Below are positions 1 to 10,809 of a DNA stretch of 64,000 nt, piece after piece. Source of the stretch: Echinarachnius parma (lineage: Eukaryota > Echinodermata > Echinoidea > Clypeasteroida > Echinarachniidae). The notes beneath the pieces are model-generated. The model had not been told where the DNA came from and did not search any database. It was given only the letters and a program-made list of their open reading frames with translations. The position numbers were made by a program, and so were the translations under genes. The stretch lies in contig JBAMJV010008274.1 in the NCBI GenBank assembly GCA_037951105.1, positions 32,328 to 96,327 of the forward strand. The letters run 5' to 3'. Position 1 is the stretch's first letter, and each line of letters begins with the position of its first letter.

Positions 1-206
1 AACGGGACTATTTTCGAAAACAATTTAGAAGGACCAAACTTACTTTACATTGGGACAAATTCCAATATTTTCGTAATAGGGCAAATAATTTGAATAAAAT
101 GTTAAAAAGAGTTTCAGAGTTGTGGTAATGATATTGGTAAAAATTGAAAGATGTCGAAACTTCTTCCCAATAAGCAGAAAATAAATGATACAGTGCAAAA
201 CTCAAT

Positions 207-1885
207 ATGGGTAATGAACAAATCCCTAACGAGCAAATAGCTGATGTTTTGAATAAAGCTTTTAATGAGGTTGGCTTACGTCTGCAAACTCCTTCGGGTA
301 ATTCCTCACAAGAAGCGTCAAATAGTCTGCAAAAGTGAATTAAAGAAGGTTTTGGTTCTTCAGCAACTGCTGAATATTGATTGTTCAAAAGCTGGGGGCG
401 CTGATGGTATACATCCCAATTTGTTAAAGTTAGCCGCAGTTTATATAGCGATCCAATTAAATAGTTATTTAGTATGTCCTTAAAAACATGTAGAGCAATC
501 CATAATCAACTTTATATGTACCTGAATGAAAACAAGCTCCTTGCAAGTTGTCAGTCAGGTTTAGGCCATTATACGATTCCTCTACTTGTTTAACTGAAAT
601 TACAGATTATTTGCTTGATAAAATGGATCAGGGAAATGTGATTGGAGGCACTTTTTCTTGACCTACGCAAAGCTTTCGATGTTATTCCACACAATTTTAT
701 TCTGAGAAATGTATGTATTTTGGAATTAAAGGAAACGAGTATAAATGGATTGAATCATATCTAACGGGAAGGAGTTTGTAACAGTAAATAATTGTATTAG
801 TGAATGTGTAAATACTAGATCTGGAGTCCCACATGGATCTATTCTAGGACCGTTGATATTTTGTATTTTTATGAATGATATTTGCTATTTGAAACTTTAT
901 GTTCATTCTAAATTGTCTCTTTATGCTGACGACACAGCTATGTCTAATTATGGTAAAACGATTAATGATGTACAAATGGTTTTACAAGAGGATTTGATTT
1001 AATATGTAAGTGGCTAGACCTTAATAAAATGCATTTACACCCACACGAGACAAAAGTCATGGCTTTCGGTCATAGAAAAACATTGTTAAACGATGTCTTA
1101 TTATTGAAGTATAAAAGTTTGCCCATAGAAAATGTACATAATATGATTAAAAGAGAGCAAAGAAAAATGGGATTTCAACGGGATTCCCGTTGGAATCCCA
1201 TTTTCTTTGCTCTCTTTTAATCACATTATATTTCTGGTCAGTTTCCTTACAATTATGTTTGGATGAATTATAGAAAATATACATACAATTAACAATCTGG
1301 GAGTTATTTTTACTCTGGCAAGACTTGGAGAAAACATGTTTGTGATATTGTGGGCAACATTTCTTGGGCAATATGTTGTATTAGGAGAATCAAACAATTT
1401 CTTTCACCAAAAATACTAATGAATTTTTGTTTTGCTTTGATCCTACTACATGTTGATTATTGTTGGACATCTTGGGGAAGCTCTGCTAACATCCACAAAG
1501 ATAAGATACAAAAACTTTAGAATAAGTATGCACGCGTTATTTTAAATGCTGATTATTATACACCTCAGCGTTCCATGTTACTTACTCTTGGTTGGCAATC
1601 TGTGGAAGAGCGTATAAAATATCGATATTGTGTAATAGTTTATAACATACAACATAATGTAGTACCAACTTATTTAGAACCATTGATATGCAAGCAAATG
1701 TAAATTATAAAACTCGTTACTCTGCAAAATGTCCCTTCTACTTACCACGCCCAAAGACTGAATATAAAAGAAATTATTTTACATAATTATGTTGGAGCTA
1801 GCCTGTATAATACACTCCCTATAACAGTGCTGCATCGTACACATCCCTATATACGTTTAATAGACAATAATTATAAGGCTTTATA
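207..1885 (+). pseudogene. Non-LTR retrotransposon reverse transcriptase remnant
   Basis: Decayed ORF2 of a non-LTR retrotransposon, plus strand, read in several frames. In order: a pre-RT region (about 207-470) with the KAGGADGIHPNLLKLA block; an RT core with a DLRKAFDV-like motif near 660-685; GVPHGSILGPLIF near 825-860; the catalytic YADD box at 922-933; and the C-terminal thumb and tail (about 1400-1870) with HVDYCWTSWGSS and RIKYRYCVIVYNIQHN. Multiple frameshifts and stops make it non-functional. No endonuclease is visible upstream, so it is 5' truncated or starts outside the window. The family (CR1/L2/Jockey group) is inferred from motif order. A 78-bp perfect-looking hairpin interrupts it at 1145-1222. 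Confidence 0.8.
1145..1222. repeat. 78-bp hairpin inserted in LINE remnant
   Basis: The two halves, gattaaaagagagcaaag... and ...ctttgctctcttttaatc, are near-perfect reverse complements meeting at the centre AACGGGATTCCCGTT with almost no loop. It lies inside the thumb region of the LINE remnant. Either a minimal palindromic MITE or a small local inverted duplication. It is far better conserved than the surrounding dead gene. Confidence 0.85.
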
Positions 1886-2202
1886 TTGATATTAATTTTA
1901 TTTCGTAACAGCTGATATCTAACATGCTATATTAATATGTGTGTATATATTGATGTATTGATTATATTAATGATGTTTTGTATTCACTCTCCCCATCATT
2001 TATGTTTGTTTTGAAATGTTATAATGTCATGTATATAATTATGTTTATATTTTGTTGTTTGTCAACATGCAAATTAAACTGCAGGGCGCCTTTGTAATGC
2101 CTAGGTCAAAAATGCTCCGGGCGCCGTACGATTTTTTTTCCCTACGGCGGATTTTCTACGATTTTGGGAAATTGTGATATCGTACGATCTGTGGTATCTT
2201 AA

Positions 2203-2422
2203 GCCCGGCGCAGACAGAGCCGACTCGACCCGATCCGACTGGTTTCAATCAGGCTAGAGGTGGGCCCGGTCGGTCTGATCCGTTTCATCGTGTTGAATTG
2301 GCCCCAAATAGCATCCGACTGTCTTTCGACTGGCAAAATGTGTGTCGCAAGGCACTGAAAACTGAGCCGATCCGAATGAAAACCAGTCGAATCGGGTCGA
2401 GTCGGCTCTGTCTGCAGAGGGC
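2203..2422. mobile_element. 220-bp TTAA-type MITE nested in CGTACG element
   Basis: Terminal inverted repeats of about 38 bp: gcccggcgcagacagagccg at the left and cggctctgtctgcagagggc at the right, with the GACTCGACCCGAT core matching on both sides. Flanked by TTAA on the left and TTTA on the right, most simply a mutated TTAA target duplication as made by piggyBac-type or Kolobok-type transposases. No coding capacity. Confidence 0.75.
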
Positions 2423-2884
2423 TTTAGAGTAGCAGTCACTTATTCGCTGGGGCCCATACGATGACTTTTAGCAAAAAAAACATCAATCGCACGGCTCCCG
2501 TGAACACAATCTTAGTGCCCATACGAGTGCCTTACGATGCTCTTGCAGTGACTCCACGGTACCCGTACGATTTGAGTGGCCAAATATACAGGCTCAAAAT
2601 CGTACGATATTCGAAAAAAAAAGGCTGCGGTGTCCGTGATGTGCCCATGCGATTCTCTCATCGACGTGTCTACGGGCTTACGGCAAGGTAAACATCGTAC
2701 GATGCATTTTTTAAACTCCGCGTTAAACAATTTGTTGACATTATACGGCGAGGAAAAATGTAACGGCGACCGCATGATAGCCACGGCACCCTTGCGGGCG
2801 CCGCAAGATTCCAGCAAGGTTTCACCTAAAAGCGGCATCGTACGGGCGGCGTATCCCAAATCGGAGCATTTGTGACCTAAGCAT

Positions 2885-3001
2885 TAAGCTGTTTTGCATA
2901 ACTAAACAGGCCTACCCTGCAGTATAAAATAGACAAAACAAATAATATCATTGTAAAGCGCTTACAGATGATGATCAATCTTATCAGGCGCTTTATATAT
3001 A
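2885..3001. repeat. Spacer between palindrome arms, SINE-tail-like
   Basis: The 117 bp between the two CGTACG copies contain aaagcgcttacag and gcgctttatatataat, which resemble the 3' end of the SINEs found at 29.5 and 38.1 kb. Possibly a relic of a SINE that separated or joined the two copies. Confidence 0.35.
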
Positions 3002-3474
3002 ATGCTTAGGTCACAAATGCTCCGATTTGGGATACGGCGCCCGTACGATGCCACGTTTAGGTGAGATCTTGCTGGAATCTTGCGGCGCCTGCAAGGGTGG
3101 CGTGGCTATCGTGTGGTCGCCGTTGCATTTTTCCTCGCCGTACGATGTCAATTTTTTTTAAAACGCGGAGTTAAAACAAAAAATGCATCGTACGCTTTTT
3201 TACTTGCCGTAAGCCCGTTGACACGTCGTAGAGAGCATCGCATGGGCACCGCAAGGGCACTGCACGTGCCCAGCACGGACACCGTAGCATTTTCCCGAAT
3301 ATCGTACGATTTTGCGACTAGATTTGGCCGGGGGCCAAGAGTATCTCGCGATGCCCGTAAGGATCACATAAGGCGTTCGTATATATACGAGCGCTCATAT
3401 TGTAAGTACGGGCGCCGTGCGATTTGATTTTGCTTGAACTCCCAAATCATCGTACCCGGCATATATGTGACTGC

Positions 3475-3579
3475 CATGGGCGTAAATCTGTCATTGATAC
3501 CCATTCAACAGGGGGGGGGGGGATCTATTCATTCATCCCCCCCTGATGAATAGGTATTACCTAAGTATTTACGCCCATG
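3475..3579. mobile_element. 105-bp hAT-like MITE with 8-bp target duplication
   Basis: Starts CATGGGCGTAAATC and ends GTATTTACGCCCATG, with an internal G-tract. The flanks are the perfect 8-bp duplication GTGACTGC (3467-3474 and 3580-3587). An 8-bp duplication with CA..TG ends fits the hAT superfamily. Nearly the same element recurs at 57230-57330, and the related end CAGGGGCGTCGATC is at 62161. Confidence 0.85.
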
Positions 3580-3698
3580 GTGACTGCTACACAAAGATAT
3601 CGTAGACATCGTACGATATCCCAACTCCCCGAAATCGTAGAAAATCCGCCGTAGGTAAACAAATCGTACGGCGCTCGGAGCATTTGTGACCTAGGCAT

Positions 3699-4889
3699 AA
3701 TGAAGTATATTATTTGTATATCAAGAATTCGGGGAATTTCCGGATTAAGAGGAAACACTGCGTTGCCAATATGTATGATAACGTCCTTATACTAGCGAGT
3801 GCGTGAGTCTTTTAAGGATCATCATGCTGGTATAAAGCTCGCAGAAAATATATATATACATGAACAAAAGCGTTAAGTTTAAACGAGCCAGTACGCTGCA
3901 CCGTACAAAGGTCAACATTATAATAAAACACATGACCCTACAGACATAATAGAGCGCAAAGCAATACTATTTCACGGGAACGATTCAACATGGCAAGGCA
4001 TTTGCAAACGTATCAATCATGGGCGTACATGGTGAACGGTCACGCGTCATTTGAATCAGAAAAAACACTGTGTGTCGTGCTTCATCTGTACACTCCTATT
4101 CAGTTATAACAGTTATAACAGATTCTAGGGTATCTCGCTATCATGGTAGTGTTGCCAGAGTTCGTCAGCTTCCGGAAAACATACACCTCGTTTTCGCCAT
4201 TAACAGCCATAACAGAAGCTTATTAGTTTGGGTTCAACCAGCAGTACGTAGATTTGTTTAACATTATTTAACTATACGAAATAATGTATGGAAACACAGG
4301 CGTGAACAACCGACGGAACAGTATAGGGTAACGACAAGCTACACGTACATTATCCATAGTGAGGTCAGTTTAAGTTGAAACATATTAAAGGTAAATTTAT
4401 TCAAACTTCCTTTACTTTCGAGTAATTTATATTTACATAGTTATCTAAAATCAAACATTCAAAGTCATAAGCAATTGTAGTGCCTGTTTACTTGTATAAT
4501 ATACAATTTATTGTTACCGCCGACGGTATATAATTAATATTATACAGATTATAACTGGTGGTGGAGGTAATATCACGGAATGTTCCTCTCCGAGGGATAT
4601 AAAATGCTATTTAGGGAAGATTATAAGTACCAATTTTATATACTTATTGTATTCACGAAAAAGCATTCAAATCCCGAGGGAACATTTCGTGATTTTCCCG
4701 ACCAAAAAGTAAAAATATGTTATGTTCTTAACACTGTTAGCCTCTCTGAGCTCAATTATAACATCTGGCTTTTTGAAGTGATAATGATGACAAGTAATTT
4801 TGACATCATAGTATAATCACTCTCACATTGTGACGACATACAATATCTCTTGTTTTTTTCTTTTTTCCTTATTCTACTGGCTGTATACC
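3699..4889. other. Intergenic, no gene seen; contains a small foldback at 4569-4697
   Basis: No coding signal. At 4569-4597 the sequence tatcacggaatgttcctctc is followed about 75 bp later, at 4673-4697, by the imperfect reverse complement (gagggaacatttcgtgat), making a foldback of about 130 bp. The rest is AT-rich unique-looking sequence. Confidence 0.5.
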
Positions 4890-5770
4890 CAGAGGGTGTC
4901 GCCTGCTAAGCGCAGTGGGTTATCTCAGCCAGTGTCAAATTCATGGTTCCACACGTCTTCTTGATTCCATCTATCCATCTAAGTCTGGCCTACCCTGTGG
5001 TATATTTCCCGATGTCATCTGACTATATGCATTTATCGCTGGCTCGTCAGGTTCCATCCTCACAATGTAACCAAACCAGTTTAGTCTGTGTCTTTCAACA
5101 TGCTGGGTCATTGGTTCAACCCCTAACATTTCCCTGGCTTGTTCGTTTCTTACCTTGTACCTTCTTGTTTTGTTGACAATCCCCCTGAGGCACTTCATTT
5201 CGCAAGTTTTTACCTTCTTTTCTACTTTGTTGCAGGTTGTTCACGTCTGAACCTGATATGTAAGTGTTGGTGTGAAAATTTGATTATAGATACTTTTCTT
5301 TGCCCCTATGTCTACCGCTCTGTGTATGAATATAGGTTAAAGAAGTCCGGTGAAGCTTTTTGCTTTATTGCATCTTGCTTCTATCTCTCTCTCTCTTCGT
5401 TTGACCATCTTTTGTGAAGTAACATATCCCACGTACCTGAACTCCCTCACTTGCTTTGTTAGAGGTTGACCGTCAATGTGGAGCTGATGGTTCATTTTCT
5501 GTCGGCAGACTAGCATTGTTTCAGTATTTGCGGTGCTGATTTTCATCCCATGTTTTTACATGCTGCATTGAGTCTGTCAAGGTGATGTGTTTTGTGCTGT
5601 GGATGATGGTCTGGTCGTCAGCAAAAAGTAACTCGTTGAGTTCACCATCTCCTGGATTAGCTTATCGGGTGCTTATATCCATGAAGACAATAAACAGCAG
5701 TGGTGAAAGCACGCATCATTGACGAACCCCACATTTTACTTCAAACCATCTTGTTAGTCCTGACCTGCGG
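4890..5770 (-). pseudogene. RTE-like reverse transcriptase remnant (3' half)
   Basis: Minus-strand remnant of a non-LTR reverse transcriptase, 5' truncated and frameshifted. From its start: VLSPLLFIVFMDIST (about 5690-5740), ELLFADDQTIIHS containing the catalytic FADD box (about 5605-5640), the K.MLVCRQK..HQLHIDGQ thumb block (5440-5546), FRYVGYVTSQ, and the tail block RNEQAREMLGVEP followed by RLNWFGYIVRM (5000-5160). This order matches the C-terminal half of RTE-type elements and the craniofacial-development-protein-2-like RTs. Stops between blocks show it is dead. Confidence 0.8.
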
Positions 5771-7033
5771 CGCGTTTAATGAAAGGGTCTTATCTCTAAG
5801 AAACTGTCACGTGACTACGACTTAATTACGTACATATGAAGGTTGTCCTAACGTTGCGAGGTTATTTATATGAAAGAAAATGTAATTTAACAGCATGCCT
5901 GAACAAAATTAGAGCTTGAAATCTCTTTTTCGTGGAGTTATATACCTAAACTAATAAACCGTCGTCCAACGTTTAATTGTGCATTATACGTGTATTCACC
6001 CGGTGAGAAAGTTCGCACTCGGATTTCACGGAGTACCACATTGCTATGCGTAACCCCTACGTGACCCGCGCTAGCTACGTGACCCGCGCACAAATAACAA
6101 CGGCATAAGCGAATACTAAACAAAATAATCAAACCTCGCTTAAACTGACTACATGTAATTATATATTCTTCATTTTTGAGATCTTTTTCTGTAACATACC
6201 TTTATATAAATGTCAGCTTCACAATACCTCTACAATAATAAATACAATATTGTTGTAATATTATGCTAAATCTGTTAAACTCCTTTATTGACCGATATAT
6301 AGTTTGATGGAGGGAGGCATTCGTTTTTCATTCGTAGAATCCAAATTACAGAGCTGTTCGATCTGATTTTTGTGTGCGTGTTACATTCATCCCCATCCGT
6401 CAACTGGACTGTTCAGACGTTTTGTAAAAGAGGGACTGTCCCTTTAAGTGGAAATTACGGTCTATCGATAGTAGCGGACACTTCCGTAGCCTTTGCTATA
6501 AACCTAATGTATAATCGGTAAAATAATTATCAGCATATTACCCTATTACTAGTTTATTCATTACGTTTCACCCAAGTTAGAAAATAACCGCTTCTCAGGC
6601 CTGAGGAGAGGTTGAGAGATTCGTGCCTCTAGTAGAATTTTATCACCGTTTACACCGTTCTTATCGGTTTACTGCGTGTAACCGGAGGAGATTATCTCTA
6701 TAATACCACTAGGTCTCGGGGGGCAGTTAACAGGGCATGGAATGTTGACGAAAGCTATTAAAATGGTCGAGGTGATTTCCACCGTGGTGGAGATCACGGC
6801 TAACTTAGTGAAACGTAATGTGGTGCCATAGAATGAAAGGTTATATAAAACATAAACATAATATATTACAATGTTCAGTTATTATGTACAGCAAACGGGC
6901 AGCTGCTGACAGGGAACACAAAATAAACATGACATATCTTTTTCCGAAAAGATCCGCTTATGTTGCCGCCTGTGTCTATTTAAAGACACCGTCTTCATCA
7001 AACAGACCTTCTTATACATGTAAAAATATTATA
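5771..7033. other. No gene; relic of a TTAA-type element ending at 6447
   Basis: The end gggactgtccctTTAA (6431-6447) and the internal ataaaccgtcgtccaac (about 5952) both recur in the complete TTAA-type element at 41444-41900, so this is a decayed, longer relative with no recognisable left end. From 6448 to 7033 I see nothing identifiable. Confidence 0.5.
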
Positions 7034-7035
7034 TA

Positions 7036-7934
7036 CAGTCAAACCTGTTAATGCGACCACCTGTCTATAGCGACCACCTGCTCATAACGACCGCTCTCCG
7101 GTCCTCCCCTGAAAAATCATATGTTAAACGACCTGCGTAATGCGACCACCTGCCTAACGCGACCAGCGACCACCCTATTTGGGTCCCGACGCACGAATGC
7201 ACGTAAACCTGTGTATAGCGACCGCAAATTGGCGCAAATGAGCAACCAAGGCATCGACTCGACCGCCTCTGGTCGTTCAAGGCTCCATGTGTGATCATGC
7301 CAATACTTTTGAAATCCCAATGACCTTCAGACAGACGCTTAATTACCTACACCAATTTTTCAGACTCATAAACAAAGATTATTGCCCTTCAGTACCTGAT
7401 GCTGATATACAGAAATGCGTCTTTAAAAAGGCACTTTACTCAATCTCACAACTGAATTTCATCTAACAAATGTTTTAATTGCCGAGGCGGGGTGTTGCCC
7501 TCGTGTTTCTTACTCTTTTCATTGATAATCCGTGCGCTTGTTACGACCAAACATTACATCTTGACCTCAGAATTATATATAGAAAACTCCACACGCGCAT
7601 ATTAAAGTGCAGCTGATTCCCTCAAGTCTCATGATGAGTAAATAAATTAAATACATTTTATTTCACATAAACAGATAATACACATATTTAATATTTAATA
7701 ATGCCAATATATCATTTCAACTTTTGCTGTGGTTATGCATGCAACAATACTAAATACTAAATGAAATATGGACATGTGCGTGTACAGATGCCAAATAATT
7801 ATATGTGTGCATATAGGCACAATATATGCGAACAGACATTCAAAATGGCCGACAACCTGTCTAATGCGACCACCTGTCCATAGCGACCGCTTTTCATCGG
7901 TCCCTTGAGTGGTCGCTATAGACAGGTTTGACTG
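7036..7934. mobile_element. Tigger/pogo-like non-autonomous DNA transposon, 899 bp
   Basis: Begins CAGTCAAACCTGTTAATGCG and ends ..GCTATAGACAGGTTTGACTG, flanked by TA on both sides (7034-7035, 7935-7936), as for Tc1/mariner/pogo insertions. Both ends carry repeated GCGACCACCTG modules, which also occur inside the terminal inverted repeats. No DDE transposase frame survives. A 299-bp deletion derivative of the same family is at 42093-42391. Confidence 0.88.
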
Positions 7935-7936
7935 TA

Positions 7937-9337
7937 CATATAAATTTTACTTTAACGAACTTATTTGATCAGTTAAACTTGATTGATAAATATTACATTT
8001 GCCTGAAAAGTAGATGATCCGGCAAAATTAAGACATTTTTACCTTTGAAATAACCAAGGAAAAATAGTAATCGCTTTTCTTCATCAAGACCATTTTATGT
8101 ATGGAAACTGCTTGTTCACGATTTGTGTCCCGTTTCCGAAACTAATAGCATAAAGCAGCGATACAAATGTATATTTTGTCTTGAAAATTAATTTCATTTA
8201 AAAAATAGGGTAGTGGCCAAGCTATGATTTTGTCCCCAGTCGGGGGAGGGGCTAGGCACCAGAAAGAACTTAAACTTGAGTAGGAAGCAAAGGGAATTTA
8301 GATTTATTAATTTAGTGGTAGCAACGGGGCCGATGTGTGAACAGAAGAGTAGAGAGAGGTGATGAGAAGGACAAGAAGGAAACGAATATTACATGGCCGT
8401 CGATCATTACGTAATGATTGAATTACCCCCCCTCCCAACCTGAAGGACTGTCGTAAGTATTGAATAATCCATACATACAAACATCATATATTTGCGATTA
8501 AATAACCCTTAATCAGATTAGGGATGAGGCACTTACAAGTATAAAACAAAACATACAAGCGAGAAATATTTCATGTTCACAATCATATTTCATTCCTATA
8601 TTAATATTCACTTCTTTTTTTTTCTTTTTTTTTTGGGGGGGGGGGGGGTGGGGCAAAATTTGTACATTACACTTCCCTCGTATGCGGTGCCATTGATATT
8701 TGATCAAATATTCCTAAATAAATTATATGCGAATACAATATAGCTTTGTTTATGTGTCACGTGTCCCCTTTTGACTGATTGAAGTAACGCAAGCTTTCCA
8801 TAAAACGTGTTGAAATTTGACCGATGATGGCGTTTGTTCCCATCAAAGTTAGGAAAACTGTCGTACTAGCCAACTTCCTTGGTTGACTTCTATACACGTA
8901 AAGCACCGATGCGGCACGCACGACTACGAGCGACTGTACGTCGGACGCGCACACAATACATGCACACGTTATTACATGCGCGTTTTTCTTGTACAGTTGA
9001 TAAGTCAGCCAAGTGAAATTCGCCAATACGCATAAAATGAAATTCACGGAACTCCGCTGATTGGTCCGATCCTTGCTGACTAATGAATAATATTCATGAG
9101 CTTTTACACAGAGTGAGTCAGAACAAATGTCCCATTTTTAAAAGTTGTATTGTTTGAAGTATGAATATTTAATCATGGGTTTCATGATATGTCTTGATAG
9201 AGTTATCCTCCCAGTACATTTAGGTATCATTTTCATCAGACATCAGACAATCTTTAGAAGACTGCCAGATCTCACTTGCGCCAAGTTGCTGGGTGAGGAA
9301 TAAAATAGTGTTTTGAACAAAGACAGCCAGACAGACA
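7937..9337. other. No gene seen; T/G homopolymer at about 8613-8649
   Basis: AT-rich sequence without coding or repeat signature apart from a poly-T run leading into a poly-G run near 8613-8649. Short open frames here contain no recognisable domain. Confidence 0.4.
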
Positions 9338-9338
9338 A

Positions 9339-9424
<86 letters not shown>

Positions 9425-9480
9425 ACACACACACACACACACACACACATGCACACAAACACAAACACACACACTCACAC
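9338..9480. repeat. (AC)n microsatellite, about 140 bp
   Basis: Nearly uninterrupted CA dinucleotides with occasional ACGC, ACCC and ATGC variants. All open frames across it (His/Thr or Cys/Val runs) are artefacts of the repeat. Confidence 0.98.
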
Positions 9481-9529
9481 ATACTCTGCGGATACATCAC
9501 TACACTGAGCCCACATTTACAGTCAAGTA

Positions 9530-10807
9530 CAGTCAAACCTGTTATACTGCCCTCCCAAGGAAAAACGCAGTATCTGACATTTTTGTTGATTTTCACTTTT
9601 TTCCAGAAAAATACTCAATAAACAATGCTCTATCATGTGATACATTCAGTTTTCTAAAAAAAATTTGGGAACACCATTTTTTCCCAACCCTCAAACGCAG
9701 TATCTACAGTCAACCTCCACATGACTTTCCCCAAGGAAAAAAGCAGTATCTACACAGCTAGTCTCGCCACAAGACAAACACATTATTTATAAGCAGACAA
9801 TATGAATAATGCGCATATATAATAGTTATATCTTGTATAAACAAATTTCATTACTTATATGAATTTTGAAGCACAAAACATTGAAGCAAATTTAACATAT
9901 AAGTGCATTTTGCAATACGACCAACATTCTTCTATAAAGCGCAGAGTTTGTGACAAAGGCTATTCAAGTATGCATGAAAGTGCGTGTACCTCTGCCACAT
10001 TCACACAATGCACAGACTGTAACATGCATTATTCCATATTTAAAATAACTTCAGACTTGATAAGAGAGGGCGCTCTTTATCAACAAAGTTTTGTTTTCAC
10101 TTTAACTCATACACTTTCATAACAAATGTATAAACAATCATTTTTGCGTGGTTAATGAATACAATTCATGCTTCGTATTTCCTTTCATTGCGGAAATATG
10201 GGCCAATAAGTCCCTTTTTTAAGAAAAGTGTGACTCGCCTAGAGAGGGCGCTTTTTAATTAGTCAAACTTTTTTCCCTTTAAAGTATGTTAATAGTACAT
10301 ACAGAATATATGCCGAAACATTTTCGATTGGTTTATCCATAACGTAAGGCATAATACAACACCCTCCGAATTTTATGTAGATACTGCTTCTTTCCTTGGG
10401 GAAATCGGTTACGAACCAGGAATTTCCCCAAAGTATCTACATTTTCATGAAAATCTCAAAATTAAACGAAAAATTCAATTGTTCATGTATGAAGAAAAAT
10501 AGACCCCTATATAGCCTTTAATCACACACTGAAGTTATCTTCACAAGTTCATTATTTCCGAGCGGCTGTGGCAAAAACACAAAAGGGTCAATATCTCAGT
10601 TTCTAGAAAATGCTGAATCGTGTAGATACTGCCCTTTTCCTTGGGACGGCAGTATAGCGGCCACACTTATATAGCAGCAAACCTGCCTATAATAGCCACC
10701 AAACATGATCCCTTGCAGAGAAAAGGAATGTAATGGAACCTCTTTATAGTGATCACCTTTCTACAGTGGCCACTTTGATTGGCGGTCATGGTATACATGT
10801 TTGACTG
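9530..10807. mobile_element. 1278-bp cagtcaaac-ended DNA element with nested inverted repeats
   Basis: Starts CAGTCAAACCTGTTATACTG and ends CATGTTTGACTG, with TA on each side (9528-9529, 10808-10809). Two further inverted-repeat pairs lie inside: tatactgccctcccaaggaa (about 9552) against its reverse complement near 10624-10656, and ctttccccaaggaaaaaagc (about 9724) against gcttctttccttggggaaat (10386-10405). The right end (atagcggccac, tagtgatcacc, acagtggccac modules) resembles the 7036 family while the left does not, so the element is composite. No transposase. Confidence 0.75.
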
Positions 10808-10809
10808 TA

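Larger units (their letters stand above)
2097..3698. mobile_element. CGTACG-rich palindromic DNA element (two inverted copies)
   Basis: Two copies of one non-autonomous element face each other: 2097-2884 and 3002-3698. Each is bounded by ATGCCTAGGTCACAAATGCT-like ends and filled with the palindrome CGTACG (usually CGTACGAT), seen many times. The right end of the first copy is the reverse complement of the left end of the second (cggagcatttgtgacctaagcat versus atgcttaggtcacaaatgctccg). No transposase ORF of convincing length exists. A truncated relative sits at 33877-34201. Superfamily unknown; no certain target duplication. Confidence 0.75.

Noticed and set aside
9220..9621. Open frames rich in Cys/Val or His/Thr
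   Set aside because: Produced by the (AC)n microsatellite on both strands.
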